In this document: positions 24,077-36,400 of the stretch, piece by piece
Position numbering within the stretch: position 1 is the stretch's first letter
How the letters are laid out: each line of letters starts with the position of its first letter
DNA from: Marisa cornuarietis
Lineage: Eukaryota > Mollusca > Gastropoda > Architaenioglossa > Ampullariidae
DNA length: 64,000 nt
NCBI GenBank assembly: GCA_004794655.1
Contig: SMMW01000592.1
Location: forward strand, 2,872,501 to 2,936,500
Reading direction: 5' to 3'
Made by a program: the position numbers and the translations under genes
Notes under the pieces: generated by a model
The model's input: the letters and a program-made list of their open reading frames with translations, nothing else
Database searches by the model: none
Told to the model about the DNA's origin: nothing

Positions 24077-27000
24077 CTGCATGTATCCTTTGTAAGTGGC
24101 GTCTGGTGAGAGCCTTGTTTCTGCTGTGATTTACTTCTGGTGTTCTTCTTTGTTGTATTTGGTGATGTCTAAGTCTACATGTGGCTGTGGAAGTGTCCAT
24201 GACGGTTTTTGTAAGTTGGTGTGAGAATAGGATGCTGTGATGTTTACTTCTGTTCTCTATACGCTGAGTGTGTTATTTGATGTTGGGTTGAGGTGTAGGC
24301 CGGCCTGTTATAAGCCTGCGAGGTTCTGAGTGGATCTATTGGACTGGGTGTTTTAGGGGGGGACCCTGTGTTTCAGTAGTAGTTGGCTATCTATTCCTTA
24401 ATTATAAAGTCTATAAGTTTCTGTCCCGTCTCTGCTAACACTGACAGATTAGTTGTGTTTAAAGGTACTAATAGCACTACTTTTAGTGCCTGACCTGCAC
24501 TGACCGGAGCTTAGCTATCGGTAGGATCGTTAGTTTATCTACATACGGGGTCCAGTTTGTTTTTTTTCCAGAAAATATCTCCAAGGAATTGCACTTATGA
24601 GCTGTAATTTAGTGTTGCTTGGTTTAATACTAGTTTCTGTTTTCTGGGTTGGGGCTGGTAATTAAATATTTTCTGAGATATAAGTATAGAATTGAAGAGA
24701 TGGGTGATTTTTTAGGTTTCTTCGTAGCTCACATTGTCAGTGAATTCAGTAACTGGCTTTTTCATTTCAGTTAATGTACACAACTTGAAAGCTGTACTGG
24801 GATTTTTATCTTTAAACTAAACATTTACGTGAGGACTATATTGTCAAAAGAAGATATTCATTACCTTAATTTGACTAGTACAGAGTTTTCTTTAACAAAT
24901 CTATTATCCTGTCATTGTGTACGACTCTGTTCAAAATAAAATAAGGTCAGGTCTAAGCAGCTGGCGCTGTTAAAAAATGTTTGAGCTGCAGTATAGCAGT
25001 AAAATATCTTCTCAAAGGAAAGCGTATTGTATAATTACTATATCAGCAGCCAATTAAAGGCAAAAAAGGCATCAGAGTCACGCCTTTAGTGATGTAAACA
25101 TCAGTGGTGCGTGGGGAATCATTCTCACTGCTCTTGTTGATTTTGCGTGTTTTTAAATTTTGTAGTTGTATTTCCATTCACGTGGAAGTAACATCTGGAT
25201 GTGTTGTGACTTTTTGTGAAATGTGAAACAAATCTTTACAAGGCTGCTTCTTGAGAATGATTTCTAATTATTATTCCTTTTGAAGTCGGTATCCTTAAAG
25301 CTGGGAATAACTTTAAAATGTTCTTTCTCCTCGATGTATCTGGCAGAAATCTGGTACAACATTTATTCACGACAAAAGCAGACGCCAGAGCTTTTAGAAA
25401 GGGCAAGCACAGATGTAATGGAGTTTCTTGAACTGAAAGAGTTTAAAGCGAAACTCGTTATTGTGATCACGTGGGACAGGGTGTCGCACTACTCCAACAG
25501 AAACATTGTGAGCACTTCTTTTCTTCACTTGTAGCAAGTGCGATGGGGATGAGTATGAGTATATGAGTGTGTTATTATATATATCCCTTGCTTTTATTAA
25601 TGATTGGTTGGCTCTGATGGAAAGGACACAATATACATTTATTGGTTATTAGTATTATAAACTATGTTTGGAATCAAACTTACATCAGAGCGCGGTTTGT
25701 ACTTCAGAAAAGATAAGATAATGATCATTTCACAGTCTAATATGTGTGATTGCTTTGTGGTCGCTACACAAGTATAACTTATTCTGATCGTCTAGCTACT
25801 TCCATTTCCTGTTGACAGAATAATCGAGTGACGTTCCAAACAGTTTTGGTATCTGACGGGGAAATGTCCTATGCACTGGTGTACTACAAAAACAATTCCA
25901 TGTTGTGGGATCCTAGAGTGACCACTAATGTTGTCATGGGATACTCGGATGGCAAAAGCCGACCCGATTCCATCACCAAGTCTCCATATTCCTGTACCTC
26001 GATGGCTATCAAAAGTATGGGAACTCTTCGGGGCAACACTGGTATGCCGTTTTTTATTCTAATTGAACGGGGTATACTTAGAACGTGTTTTCTGGTGCCT
26101 TTTATAAATAAATGTTTAATTAACTATACTACAAAAAGCTCCACTGCTCTAAAGAATTAACTTTACTCTTTGGGGCAGCTCTTTGAAATGTCTGTAAACA
26201 ACAAAAAATATTACTGAAAATGTATTTCGCACATTGCTGCACACTTTAACAGAAAACAAAAGTTTGTTCAGAAAAATTAGAGCTGTCTCTTTTTTGTGTA
26301 AGTAATAGTAGGGAGTCAAACATGGACAAGATGAGCTTACCGAGGGCCTCAAATCAGCAAGGTCTTGGGTACAAAGGATACAAAGCCTCGCCATTATGTC
26401 GAGAACATAGATATAAATTAATTTGTTTGCTTCAGAAAAAAAACTAAAAAAACAACAACCCTGAGATTAATTTCTGTGTTTGCAACTTCTTTCAGGACGG
26501 CAAGGGACTTGGGCGTACAAAGTGGGCGAGAAGTACAGTCCTGACCAGATCTGTGATGACTGGTACCAGACGTATCTTCCCAACATAAGTTTTTACAATT
26601 CTCTGGACTTTCGGATAACCAAGTGTCCTTGTAATTTTCACCAGCTTGGATGGCGATGGACTTTCCACAGATACATTAATGAAATCAACGCGCACTGCTT
26701 TAACATTGAGTACTCCTCGGGCTGGAGATTTCATCCTCATGGACGGGTAGGAAGTCCTTATACTCTGATAATATAATTGTTTTATGCGAAACATTCGTAA
26801 ATGCTAACCAAAAGAGAAAAGTCTCAAAGCCGAGCCAGATAAAAACGTCTGAATTGTGTCTGTGTCTGAGTCGTCTGTATAATTATATTAATTTAAAGAG
26901 TGACGGAGAGGGTGTGACTCTTCTCCCTTTTTTCTCAGTATTTTCTTTTTATCAACCATGTTTCTTGTCAGTCCCAGTGCGTTTATCATATTTACAGTAC

Positions 27001-30000
27001 TTGCAGTAGCTTTCTAAAATATATATTTTCGATTTCTCTCCCAGGACTGCTGTTATTCCATCACTGGAAATTTCTGGACATGGGTGCAAGGCATACCTTA
27101 CGCGGGTGGAATTACTACATACAACCCAACCTACAATTTACAACAATACAAGGAGCACGACCGTGACCCCCATGACGCCTGCTGCGGCCCGTCCTCAACC
27201 ATCGCCAGCTGCATGAAGTACTACGAACTGCGACCCTACGGCTGGTGCACGACAGCTCCAACCTCTGAAGATGGTAAGCTGTCTTCTATCTCCCGTTAAT
27301 GTAAGTGTAATTTAATACACTTTTGTAAAGTTTCCTATTTTCTCACATGACATGCATACATACTCACTTGTGTCTACACACTGCTGGACATTAACATACG
27401 ATATGTGCGCTCACATTTATAGTATTTGTTCTTAATTCTCTCTGTTAATTCACTGTGACCTGTCGTAGAAGAGGTAGTGGGGGAGTCTTGATGAGTTTCA
27501 CCAGTGGTGGAGATGCGCCAGTAGGGCCTATTTTGTTCCCGTTCTAGTAAGTTTCCCATCTGTCCATTTCCTAATGTTGGTCAACCACCACTTTTTCTGT
27601 TTGCCCTGTCTACGTCCTCCCTAAAAAAACACACCCCTGGAGGACAGTCTTGAGTAGTGAGCTGTGCCAAACGAAATGCCAGAAACAAACCAGGTTCCGC
27701 CGCTTTACGGTGATGAGCAGACGTTCTTGGGGACCGACCAGGCCGGCAACTGTACTGAGAACAAAGACTTTCAGCTCAGTCGCCAGAAGCATTTCTTCTC
27801 GAATGCTCAAATCCTTCTCTCCATTTCCAATAGTTCTGAATTTTTAGATACGTAAAAAAAGTTATTTTGATGTGATTATCTTATTACATTAGCACATAGT
27901 GTATAAATTCCTTGTCTCCTCTTAGAAGCAATTCAGTTTCATTCTCGGTGTAACAGCCTGGTCCTGGGGTGACCCACACATACTTACCCTGGATGGTGTG
28001 GAGTACATGTTCAACGGCTGGGGGGAGTACACAATGGTCAAGCTCGATATAGGAAACATCACCTTCCGCCTTCAGGGTCGGACAGACAGAGCGGAGACAG
28101 AGAATGGAACTCGGACCAACGCCACAATCTTTTCTGCCTTTGCGATGGCCGAAAATGGCGTCCATGTGTTTGTTCAGCTCGATCCAAACGACAAGCAGTG
28201 TAAGATTCTCGATCCACAGTACAGTAATACGACCATGACTCTTTTTTCAGTCCTTGATAAATTGTACGAAACACTTTATTTTGTAGTTTTAATCATGTGC
28301 ATATATTTTAATAAACACTAGATTAATCTTTTTTGGGAGAAGGGGGTTCTCGAGTTTCACTTTCGCATAACTATCAACTGTCAGATGTTTTCTGCACTCT
28401 AGTCACCTGATTTTTTCTGTTTTCGCCTCAGCTTTGATCATCTATGCCAACGGCACGGATCAAAGCCGGAGTTTCCGAGAGCGAGGAAACTTCTCTTTGC
28501 AGACAACAGCTTTTTCTCTGAGGAGGGACAACAACAGCCTGGGAGTGTTGTTCGGTGTCTCTGGTACGTTACATCGTCGGCCCTGTCAAAACGTTTGTAG
28601 AAAATAGTCCGAATTCCTATCTGCACTGGATCGTCTTTTTATGTGCGATAGAGTCTCCATCCAACAATGCCGCTCAGGTGTTGAGAAAATGCAGGTAGCA
28701 CAAGATTTTGTTGTCGGATAGTAAGCTTTTTTTCCTTCTCGCACCGACACTTTTATGCAAGAGACAACAAAACAGCACAATATCGACATAGACTGTGAGA
28801 TAACCATCCCAAGGTGAAAGCCCACGAGACTACCACTCTGCTTTGTCTCACTTTACTCGAAATAAAACTCAAAGGTGTTATATTATATGGTATATAAGAA
28901 AAAAATATTTTGATTAATAGGCGAGTACATATCAATACATAATTACAGCTATGTATACATAAACAGTAAGTTGACCTTGATCTAAGGAGTCCCTCGAATC
29001 TATCTTCTTACTCCTGTTAACCAGACTCCTATCATTCGCTACCATCATCAACTGTCACTCAAGATAGGAGCAAGCGGTGACCTTTGTCGGTCGCTTCGTC
29101 TATACACTTGTTCCCCCTGAAGATAAGAGATTTGCGCAACTGTTTGTCAGCTGGTACCAGTCAGAAACGAATAACCAATGACATGATGGAGTGAGTTTGT
29201 TCATCCAGCCCTTCTAAAAAAAAAGCACACACACATAAAATCTTATCCCTCTATGAATGTGCAGGTATTGGAATTACCGTTGCACCGGGTATTAAAGCTC
29301 TGGGTATATCCGTGGATATGCCTGTAATTTTCCAAAACCAGACTAAAGGGCTGCTGGGAAATTTTAACGGTAACGAGTCAGATGACTTCATCCTGCCGAA
29401 TGGAACTGTGCTGTCATCGAACATGACGGATCGGCAGAAGTTCGAGGATTTTGGCTCTCATTGTAAGCTCTTTTCTCTCTCTCTCTCTCTCTCTCTCTCA
29501 CTCACTCACCCACTCACCCACTCATATACACGCACAAACACACACACACACACACGCACGCACGCACGCACGCAAGCATAAGCAAGCTTTCGCAATGCTC
29601 TCAAATATACATAGGCTCGCAAGCAAAAGCTACTAAAAATGTAATGATCTTTAATATCTTTAAAATCTCTTTTAATATTTCTTATTTTAGCTTAGTTGAA
29701 AACTATTGTGGTAACCAGTCCTAATAGTCTATTAAGTACCCACATATATGTAGTATGAAGTACATATGTAGTGGAATAAGAAAGGTTTTTGACCGTTTCT
29801 GATCTGTGTATCTGCGTGCAGGGGCCATTTTCCCTAATGAATCACTATTTCGCTATGACAATCGCCTCTGTCCTGCCAACTACAGCCACTCCGACTTCAA
29901 GCCAATCTTTTTAGAGTTTTCACAGGAAGAAAGGGATAATGCTTCTACCGTGTGTGGTGGAGATGACAAGGTGGCCTGTATTTACGACTATCTTGTGACT

Positions 30001-33000
30001 GGAAACAAGGAGGTGGCCGAGGCCACCAAACAATTTCAAGAAACAGCTTCTGATGTCAACCTGGCAAACAGTGAGTGTGTGACGATCGTGTAGGATGAGT
30101 AGTTGAACAAATATTAATTAGAGATATGAGTGGCTTTCAAGACAGAACCTTCTCACCTGTGGACTCGTTTGTTGGAATTTTGTTGTCTAGCCACCCTAAG
30201 ATTAGGCAGCAAGTGCCAAACAATACTTTTTTCAATGGGTTGTTATTTATAGGGACTACTTAAATGGGAACAAAGTAGTCATAAGTAGTATTATTTATTA
30301 AAGGCATTAAACTGCATAGATACATCTCGTCATACCTCAGCAAAAGACGCAGCAAGAACGAAAAGTATGAAACGTTTCCAAGTTAACAACGCATATTACC
30401 ATTTCCACAGGAAACACGGTACCCAAACTGAATGCTACGAGCAGCGTTAATGCGACCGGAAACAGCACCATTGAGTTCAATCTTTATGGAGAAGATGAAG
30501 ACAATGACACCATAACGTATTACTTTGCGGGAGCCATATCTGACAACGTCCTTCTCGATAACACGTCTGGGCTCGTCAAATACACACCAAATATACATGA
30601 GCCAGCATATCTCAGGTAGGCATTTCCTATTTTTTATTCAGTAGATACAGTTCACATAACTTGGCATCACCCACCTCTTTCATTCTTAAATTCAAGAGAC
30701 AAGAGTAGAGACAGAGGGAAGGAGAGGGAGAAAGAAAATAGAAGAAAGTGCCCTCATGTCCACATATACCTTTACAAACAATTTTACCTAAATATACATT
30801 GAAACTTGCTATGCAAAAAAATATTAGAATTACCATCTATACACACTTTCCAATATAAGCCAGCACGTATGCACCACAAATGTTTTTTAATCCTTTTTTC
30901 CAGATACAACCTTATGATACGCAGACATTCAATGTACAGCTGGTCATGGTTATCAGAGAGTGACTAGTTTATCCTATATAATAAACACTTAATCTTCATA
31001 CATCCCTTCTTCCTCATGTTTTTCCTCAAATACAGCTTAGAAAAAAGCTGAATGGGAAGGGGAAGGTAATTATGGTGAGGATGTCCTCATAGAGTGCAGG
31101 ATTTGTGTATACAGATCCCTTTATGGAGTAAACTGCGCTTCATTCAAAAAACATGCGAACAGTAGCCGGTCACAATTTCAACATTCATCATGAAAACCAT
31201 GACAATTATCATCTAAACATCCTTAATTAGTTTGGAAATTCATTAAAAGATTCAGTTCCACATATGTCACACTTCTAATAACAATGTTAGAAGATATTAA
31301 ACCATAACTAGTTCTTTCATTTCAGACGACAGACGTGAAACCAAAAATCCAGTACCGTATAATACCAAAGGTTTTTCTTTTAATATCACAAACTTTCCAC
31401 ACATACTGATAACTACGTCAGCATCACATACGTAAACATCACATACATCAGTAATACATACATAATGAAACTAAGTTCTGACTAAAAAATTGATATAGTC
31501 AGCCCAGCGCATAATCAATCCTTTTCTAGGATTGTCCAGAATAGTTTTATTACCTTACAGTACCAGAATAGGTGTTCAATTGTCTCACTTTCATTTCCAT
31601 AGAAGTACTTTCTAACCCCATATGTTCTAGGTAACCAGTCGATTCGACTAGGGTCAGTTCGACTAAGGTCCGTTCGACTAAGTCGTTTCGTCTAACGGTT
31701 GTTTCGACTAGGGTCGTTTCAACTAAGTCGAACCGACCTTAGTCGAACTGACCCTAGTCGAAACGACGTAAGACGAAACGACTTAGTCGAATTGACCCTA
31801 GTCGAATCGACCGGGAACCATATTCTGCCAGGGAATTTATACCTAGAATTCTGAGTAATTCTATACTGAAACCATTTCAATTTAATTTCTTTTATCCCCT
31901 GAACTTTTGAAAAGATTTTTTCCAGGGTAATTGGGTATTTATTTTGCTCTCCCACTTATCACAGAATTCAATTCAATTCAATTCAATTCAACTTTATTAT
32001 CTCAACAGGGAGAAATTACAAGACGTAGTGAAACAACTGGCTTATACTAAAAACTTGATCACGCTCACAACAATAAACAATCAATTCACACACACCCTAA
32101 AATTCACACATCACCGAAAACAATCTGAAAAAAGTGCATTTGGGCACTATAGCATTTTCTGTCAATATTTCATAGTAATATTTAGTACCTTTCTCTACAG
32201 AATTAATCAGTTTAATAGTTTTTGGATTATCTAACGCTTCATTATTCCTAATTATGATTCCTGTTGACTGAATAAATTTTTTAATTACCTTTGTGCATTC
32301 CATGTACGTCACTATATCTATTGTGAGTCCATACTTGGCGCTAATTTCATCCAATGACAAAACTACTCCAGATTCATTATAAAAATGTTGAATGCTATAT
32401 AGCTCCTATTTGACCCAGTTTTTAATGAAAATAACCTTGTTGTTAAGTTGAAGTCTACTATTAAAGTGTATTGTTCTGCCATCACCTCCTCAGACGTTTC
32501 TGGGTTTACACAATAATAAAAATCCTTATATGTATTTCGTACATCTTTCCAGAAGTTATTTTTATATTGTGTGTCTTTGTACACATTTGAACCATATTTA
32601 TCTATGTCTACAAGTTTTGGGTACATTTTTATCACAACATCTTTCCACTGGTGTTTGGTGTTATTTAGCTTTTTAATCCATGTTAACTTTAATGCTTTTA
32701 TGTACTGATATATGTGAGGTATGCTTAAACCCCCATTACGCACTGTTTTCACTGCAACTTTTCTGCTTATCCGATCAGGTTTTCCATCCCATATAAAGTT
32801 GGAGCATTGTTTCTGTAATTCCTGTATGTCTTGGATAGGGAAAATGGGCAACACTATCCATAAATAAATTAATTTTGTTAATAGTAATGATTTCAGCACG
32901 GCCACCCTGCCCATTGATGTAATAACTCGTTTAAGCCAAGATTTCGTTAAATTTCTCGTTTCAACATATTTTTCCTTGAAGTTTAGAGTGTAACATGTTT

Positions 33001-33377
33001 CTAACTTAGTGCTTAGTCATATATCTAATACTTTAAATTCTGATGGATTCCATTTAAACTTTAGGTGTGGGGAATATTTTATGGGTGAATTTTTCCTATT
33101 ACCTAGTCAGATAGCTTCGGTATTTTTTCAAAATTTATCTGCATTCCTGACATTCTACTGTATTTATTCAGTGTAACCAAAGTGTTGTTAAAAAATAATT
33201 CATCCCCATCCATAAAGATTTGTGTGTCATCAGCGAACTGTAATTTCTGCATTTCCTATTTTTATTTAGACGAAATAGTCAGTTTGTTGTTCTATGCTTA
33301 TTTTTCTTTATCAATAGTAATAATGTGAACTTATATAGCGATATATCTCGGCCTTAGAGGCAAGCTCATGGCACTTT

Positions 33378-33436
<59 letters not shown>

Positions 33437-36400
33437 CAGATGTAACATGCAAAATTAGTGTCATCTTCATCTCTTTTCTTTGTTCCTACCTTTCGTTATT
33501 TTCCCACCCATATTTTTATTCCTTCCCGTGTTAATCCTTCTTCCTTAACTTCCTTTCTTTCTGTCTCCGCCCTTCTTCTGTCTCTTTGTCTCTCTTTCAA
33601 AAGTATTCTACCTCGAGCGCTTTCTCTATTATTCGTTTATCTCGGATTCGACTTCTTGCTCTCCTATTGCATGATTTTTTAGCGTTCATTTCTAACATCC
33701 AATGACATTGCTATTTTACACGCTCTTTACCGGCGTTGGAACTACATCATCTCTTATCTAATATTTTAAAAGAAATGAAGAAACAAGGTCTTCTTCCTTT
33801 AAAAAACAATTTTAAATGTTGAATAATTTATTGATGCATGAATAGTTCGATAAAGGCAATAGAACCCTAATAATTGTGATAAATTTGAAAAAAGTTTTCA
33901 ATAATAATGTTAGGAATATCGCCCATACATGAATACGAATAAACTGTAAATCTCCCTAAAACGCGCTTTTTGACAAGAATTTTGTGATTTTTTTCAGCTT
34001 TTACGTAGTGGACAGCAAGAATGCTGCGTCAGCTGTGGTGGTGGTCCCGGTGTCCTACTGTAGCAATTGTTCTGGTAACGGTGTCTGCGACTACAGGAAC
34101 CTGATGAACGACAGCACCCAGACTTTCCAGATCGCCAGCTGTGTGTGTCACGTGGCCTGGACTGGCGAGGAGTGTGATGGAGACCGTGATGCTTGTCTTG
34201 AGAACCCGTGTGTTTCCGGTCAGCACTGCACGGATCTCACGCCAGACCAACAAGGAAATGACTCGATAGGCTACCACTGCAGCGACTGTCCCCGTGGGTT
34301 TGAGGTGAACAACACAACTAACAAGTGCCAGGATGTTGACGAATGTGACTTTGCCAATCCATGTGATCAAAATTGTACCAATACCGAGGGCAGCTTCGTG
34401 TGTTCTTGTAATGCGGGGTACCGCCTAGGCACTAACGTGAGTTCTTGCATCGATATCGACGAATGTGCAAATAAAACAGATGGGTGCAGCCAAATCTGCA
34501 CCAACTATCCCGGAGGTTTCAATTGCAGCTGTTATCAAGGCTACATCTACCAGCTAGACAAAACTTGTGTTCAGGACAATCAGACAGCCAAGACATGTAA
34601 CAGCTCTAACTGTGAACAAGGGTGCCGGAGTGTGAACGGAACCCCGGAATGTTTTTGCTTACGAGGCTACGCTCTATTAGACGACAACAAAACATGCCAT
34701 GACATCAATGAGTGTACACAGAAGATATGTAGTCAAGGGTGCAACAATACACTTGGCAGTTTCAACTGCACATGTAATGCTGGCTATCAGCTAGATTCGG
34801 ACAAAACAACCTGTAATGTGTGTCCTGACATGTACTACGGACTGGATTGTAGCCAGGTGTGCGACTGTAACGGCCGACACACGGGGTGTGACAAGGTGAG
34901 AGGCTGTATCTGCAGCAGTGGGTGGACGGGATCCTTCTGCGAGCAGGACATAGACGAATGTCAGGAAACACCAAGCATCTGCAACAATGCAAGAGAAGTC
35001 TGCGTCAACACGAACGGTTCTTACAGGTGTGACTGCCAACCCGGCTACTCTAGAGGATCAGATCAGTCTTGTACAGGTACGCAAAGCCAAGTGTTTGCTT
35101 GGTGCCCTCCATGATGTCGAGTATTTATTTCGATAGTTAAGATGCGTTCCGTCGTGCACGTCATGCAAATTTATCTTGCCTTTTTTATGAATTGCGTGTA
35201 ATACCAACATTACAGGTATTGCCAAAGGTGAAGGCATTTTTGTTGTTTAAAACCATACAAACTATCGTAAAAGAACCTTTCAGAATTGTTAACACCAAGA
35301 ACTAGTAAAACATGAGAGTTTGTTTATAAGTCTCGTTTATCTTGTTTTACATTCCAGACATTGACGAGTGTGATCCGCTGTCTGGTTTAAACACATGTGG
35401 ATCCTTAGAAGACTGTGTCAACACAGTCGGGTTTTTCTACTGCACCTGTAAGACTGGATTCGAAAAAATCAATGGGAGCTCATACTGCATTGGTATGGAG
35501 TCCACCCGGCTTCCTAATATTAAAAACTTTATACTAATTCTAAAGCACTTCTGCAATTAATACCAAAGTAAGTCCAACAATAAATGTAGTTGGCTACAAT
35601 TGTCTTTACAATTTGCCTTTACGGACATCTGAAAGCTTAAGCGTTTTTATTTTCAGACATCGATGAGTGCGCTATCGCAGGTTCGTGTGAACAGCTGTGT
35701 AACAACGCCGACGGTTTCTATAACTGTGACTGTCACTTTGGCTACAGACTCGATGTTGATAGAGTTCGTTGCATAAAAGGTTAGCACAGGATTCTGGACG
35801 TGATGCTAGTTTAAACATCATGAAGCTACACGAGAGAAAAGACAAGAAAAAAAGAGAGAATGTGACAGACGAGAGCGGTAGAGAGCGAATGAAGACGTGA
35901 TGAGAGAGGGGAGAGAAAGAGAAGGGACGTCTCCAATTATGAGTGTAAAAACAATGCTGCGACATCATCATATCATCATATCATCATATTATCATATCAT
36001 CATTCTTACTTCTACTGCTATAACAATCAATTTACAACAGCAACTAATCTGAGCTCAAGAACCACTTTCTCTTCCTTCTGCCTGTTCATCTCTTTCTCTG
36101 TTCCCCTCTAGAGTACCGCTACTTTGCGGTAAATCACCACGTGACGTCTGAGTGCGGGAAGGAAATTCAAAGTTGCCATTCATGCATACACTTGAACCGT
36201 CACACTAACTCTGAAATTATATTTAGGTCAGCCATGTTATTCATTTAATAAATTGGAAAATGACCTTGTCTTCTTCTGTGAGTCACTTGTCACTTCCTAT
36301 TTCTTTTTCCTTTTCTGTGTGCGTGCCTCATCTAATTAATAAAAAAAAGTTCGTTAAACGTCAGCAGTTATTTCAGAGGATCACGTGAACCTTACGTACG

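Larger units (their letters stand above)
19348..26041 (+). other. Gene B exons 9-13: microexon and NIDO domain
   Basis: Exon 9 (19348-19365) is an 18-nt microexon. Exons 10-13 (19735-19856, 21701-21824, 25347-25507, 25819-26041) make a nidogen-like NIDO domain. It starts [20 protein letters not shown], continues with [11 protein letters not shown] and [10 protein letters not shown], and ends with [20 protein letters not shown] and MGYSDGK. This is the extracellular domain order of nidogen, alpha-tectorin, Mesh and MUC4. Introns 10 and 11 were enlarged in gene B by LINE debris that is absent from the same introns of gene C. Confidence 0.85.
31450..33270 (-). mobile_element. Tx1/L1-like LINE, reverse transcriptase 3' half, interrupted twice
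   Basis: In gene B intron 20. The minus strand reads [18 protein letters not shown] (RT active site FADD intact), then [16 protein letters not shown], [37 protein letters not shown] and GTKYYYEIL. After a foreign insert comes [16 protein letters not shown], then [10 protein letters not shown]. After a second insert comes [17 protein letters not shown], a CCHC-like ending. This order is that of Tx1-clade and related L1-like elements. Several stops lie between about 32920 and 33200. It is 5' truncated. Confidence 0.8.

Noticed and set aside
27628..27855. Possible extra exon between AMOP and VWD (frame with [15 protein letters not shown])
   Set aside because: Gene C has no counterpart in its shorter intron (63309-63776), no acceptor/donor pair fits the phase, and exon 15 already joins exon 16 in phase.
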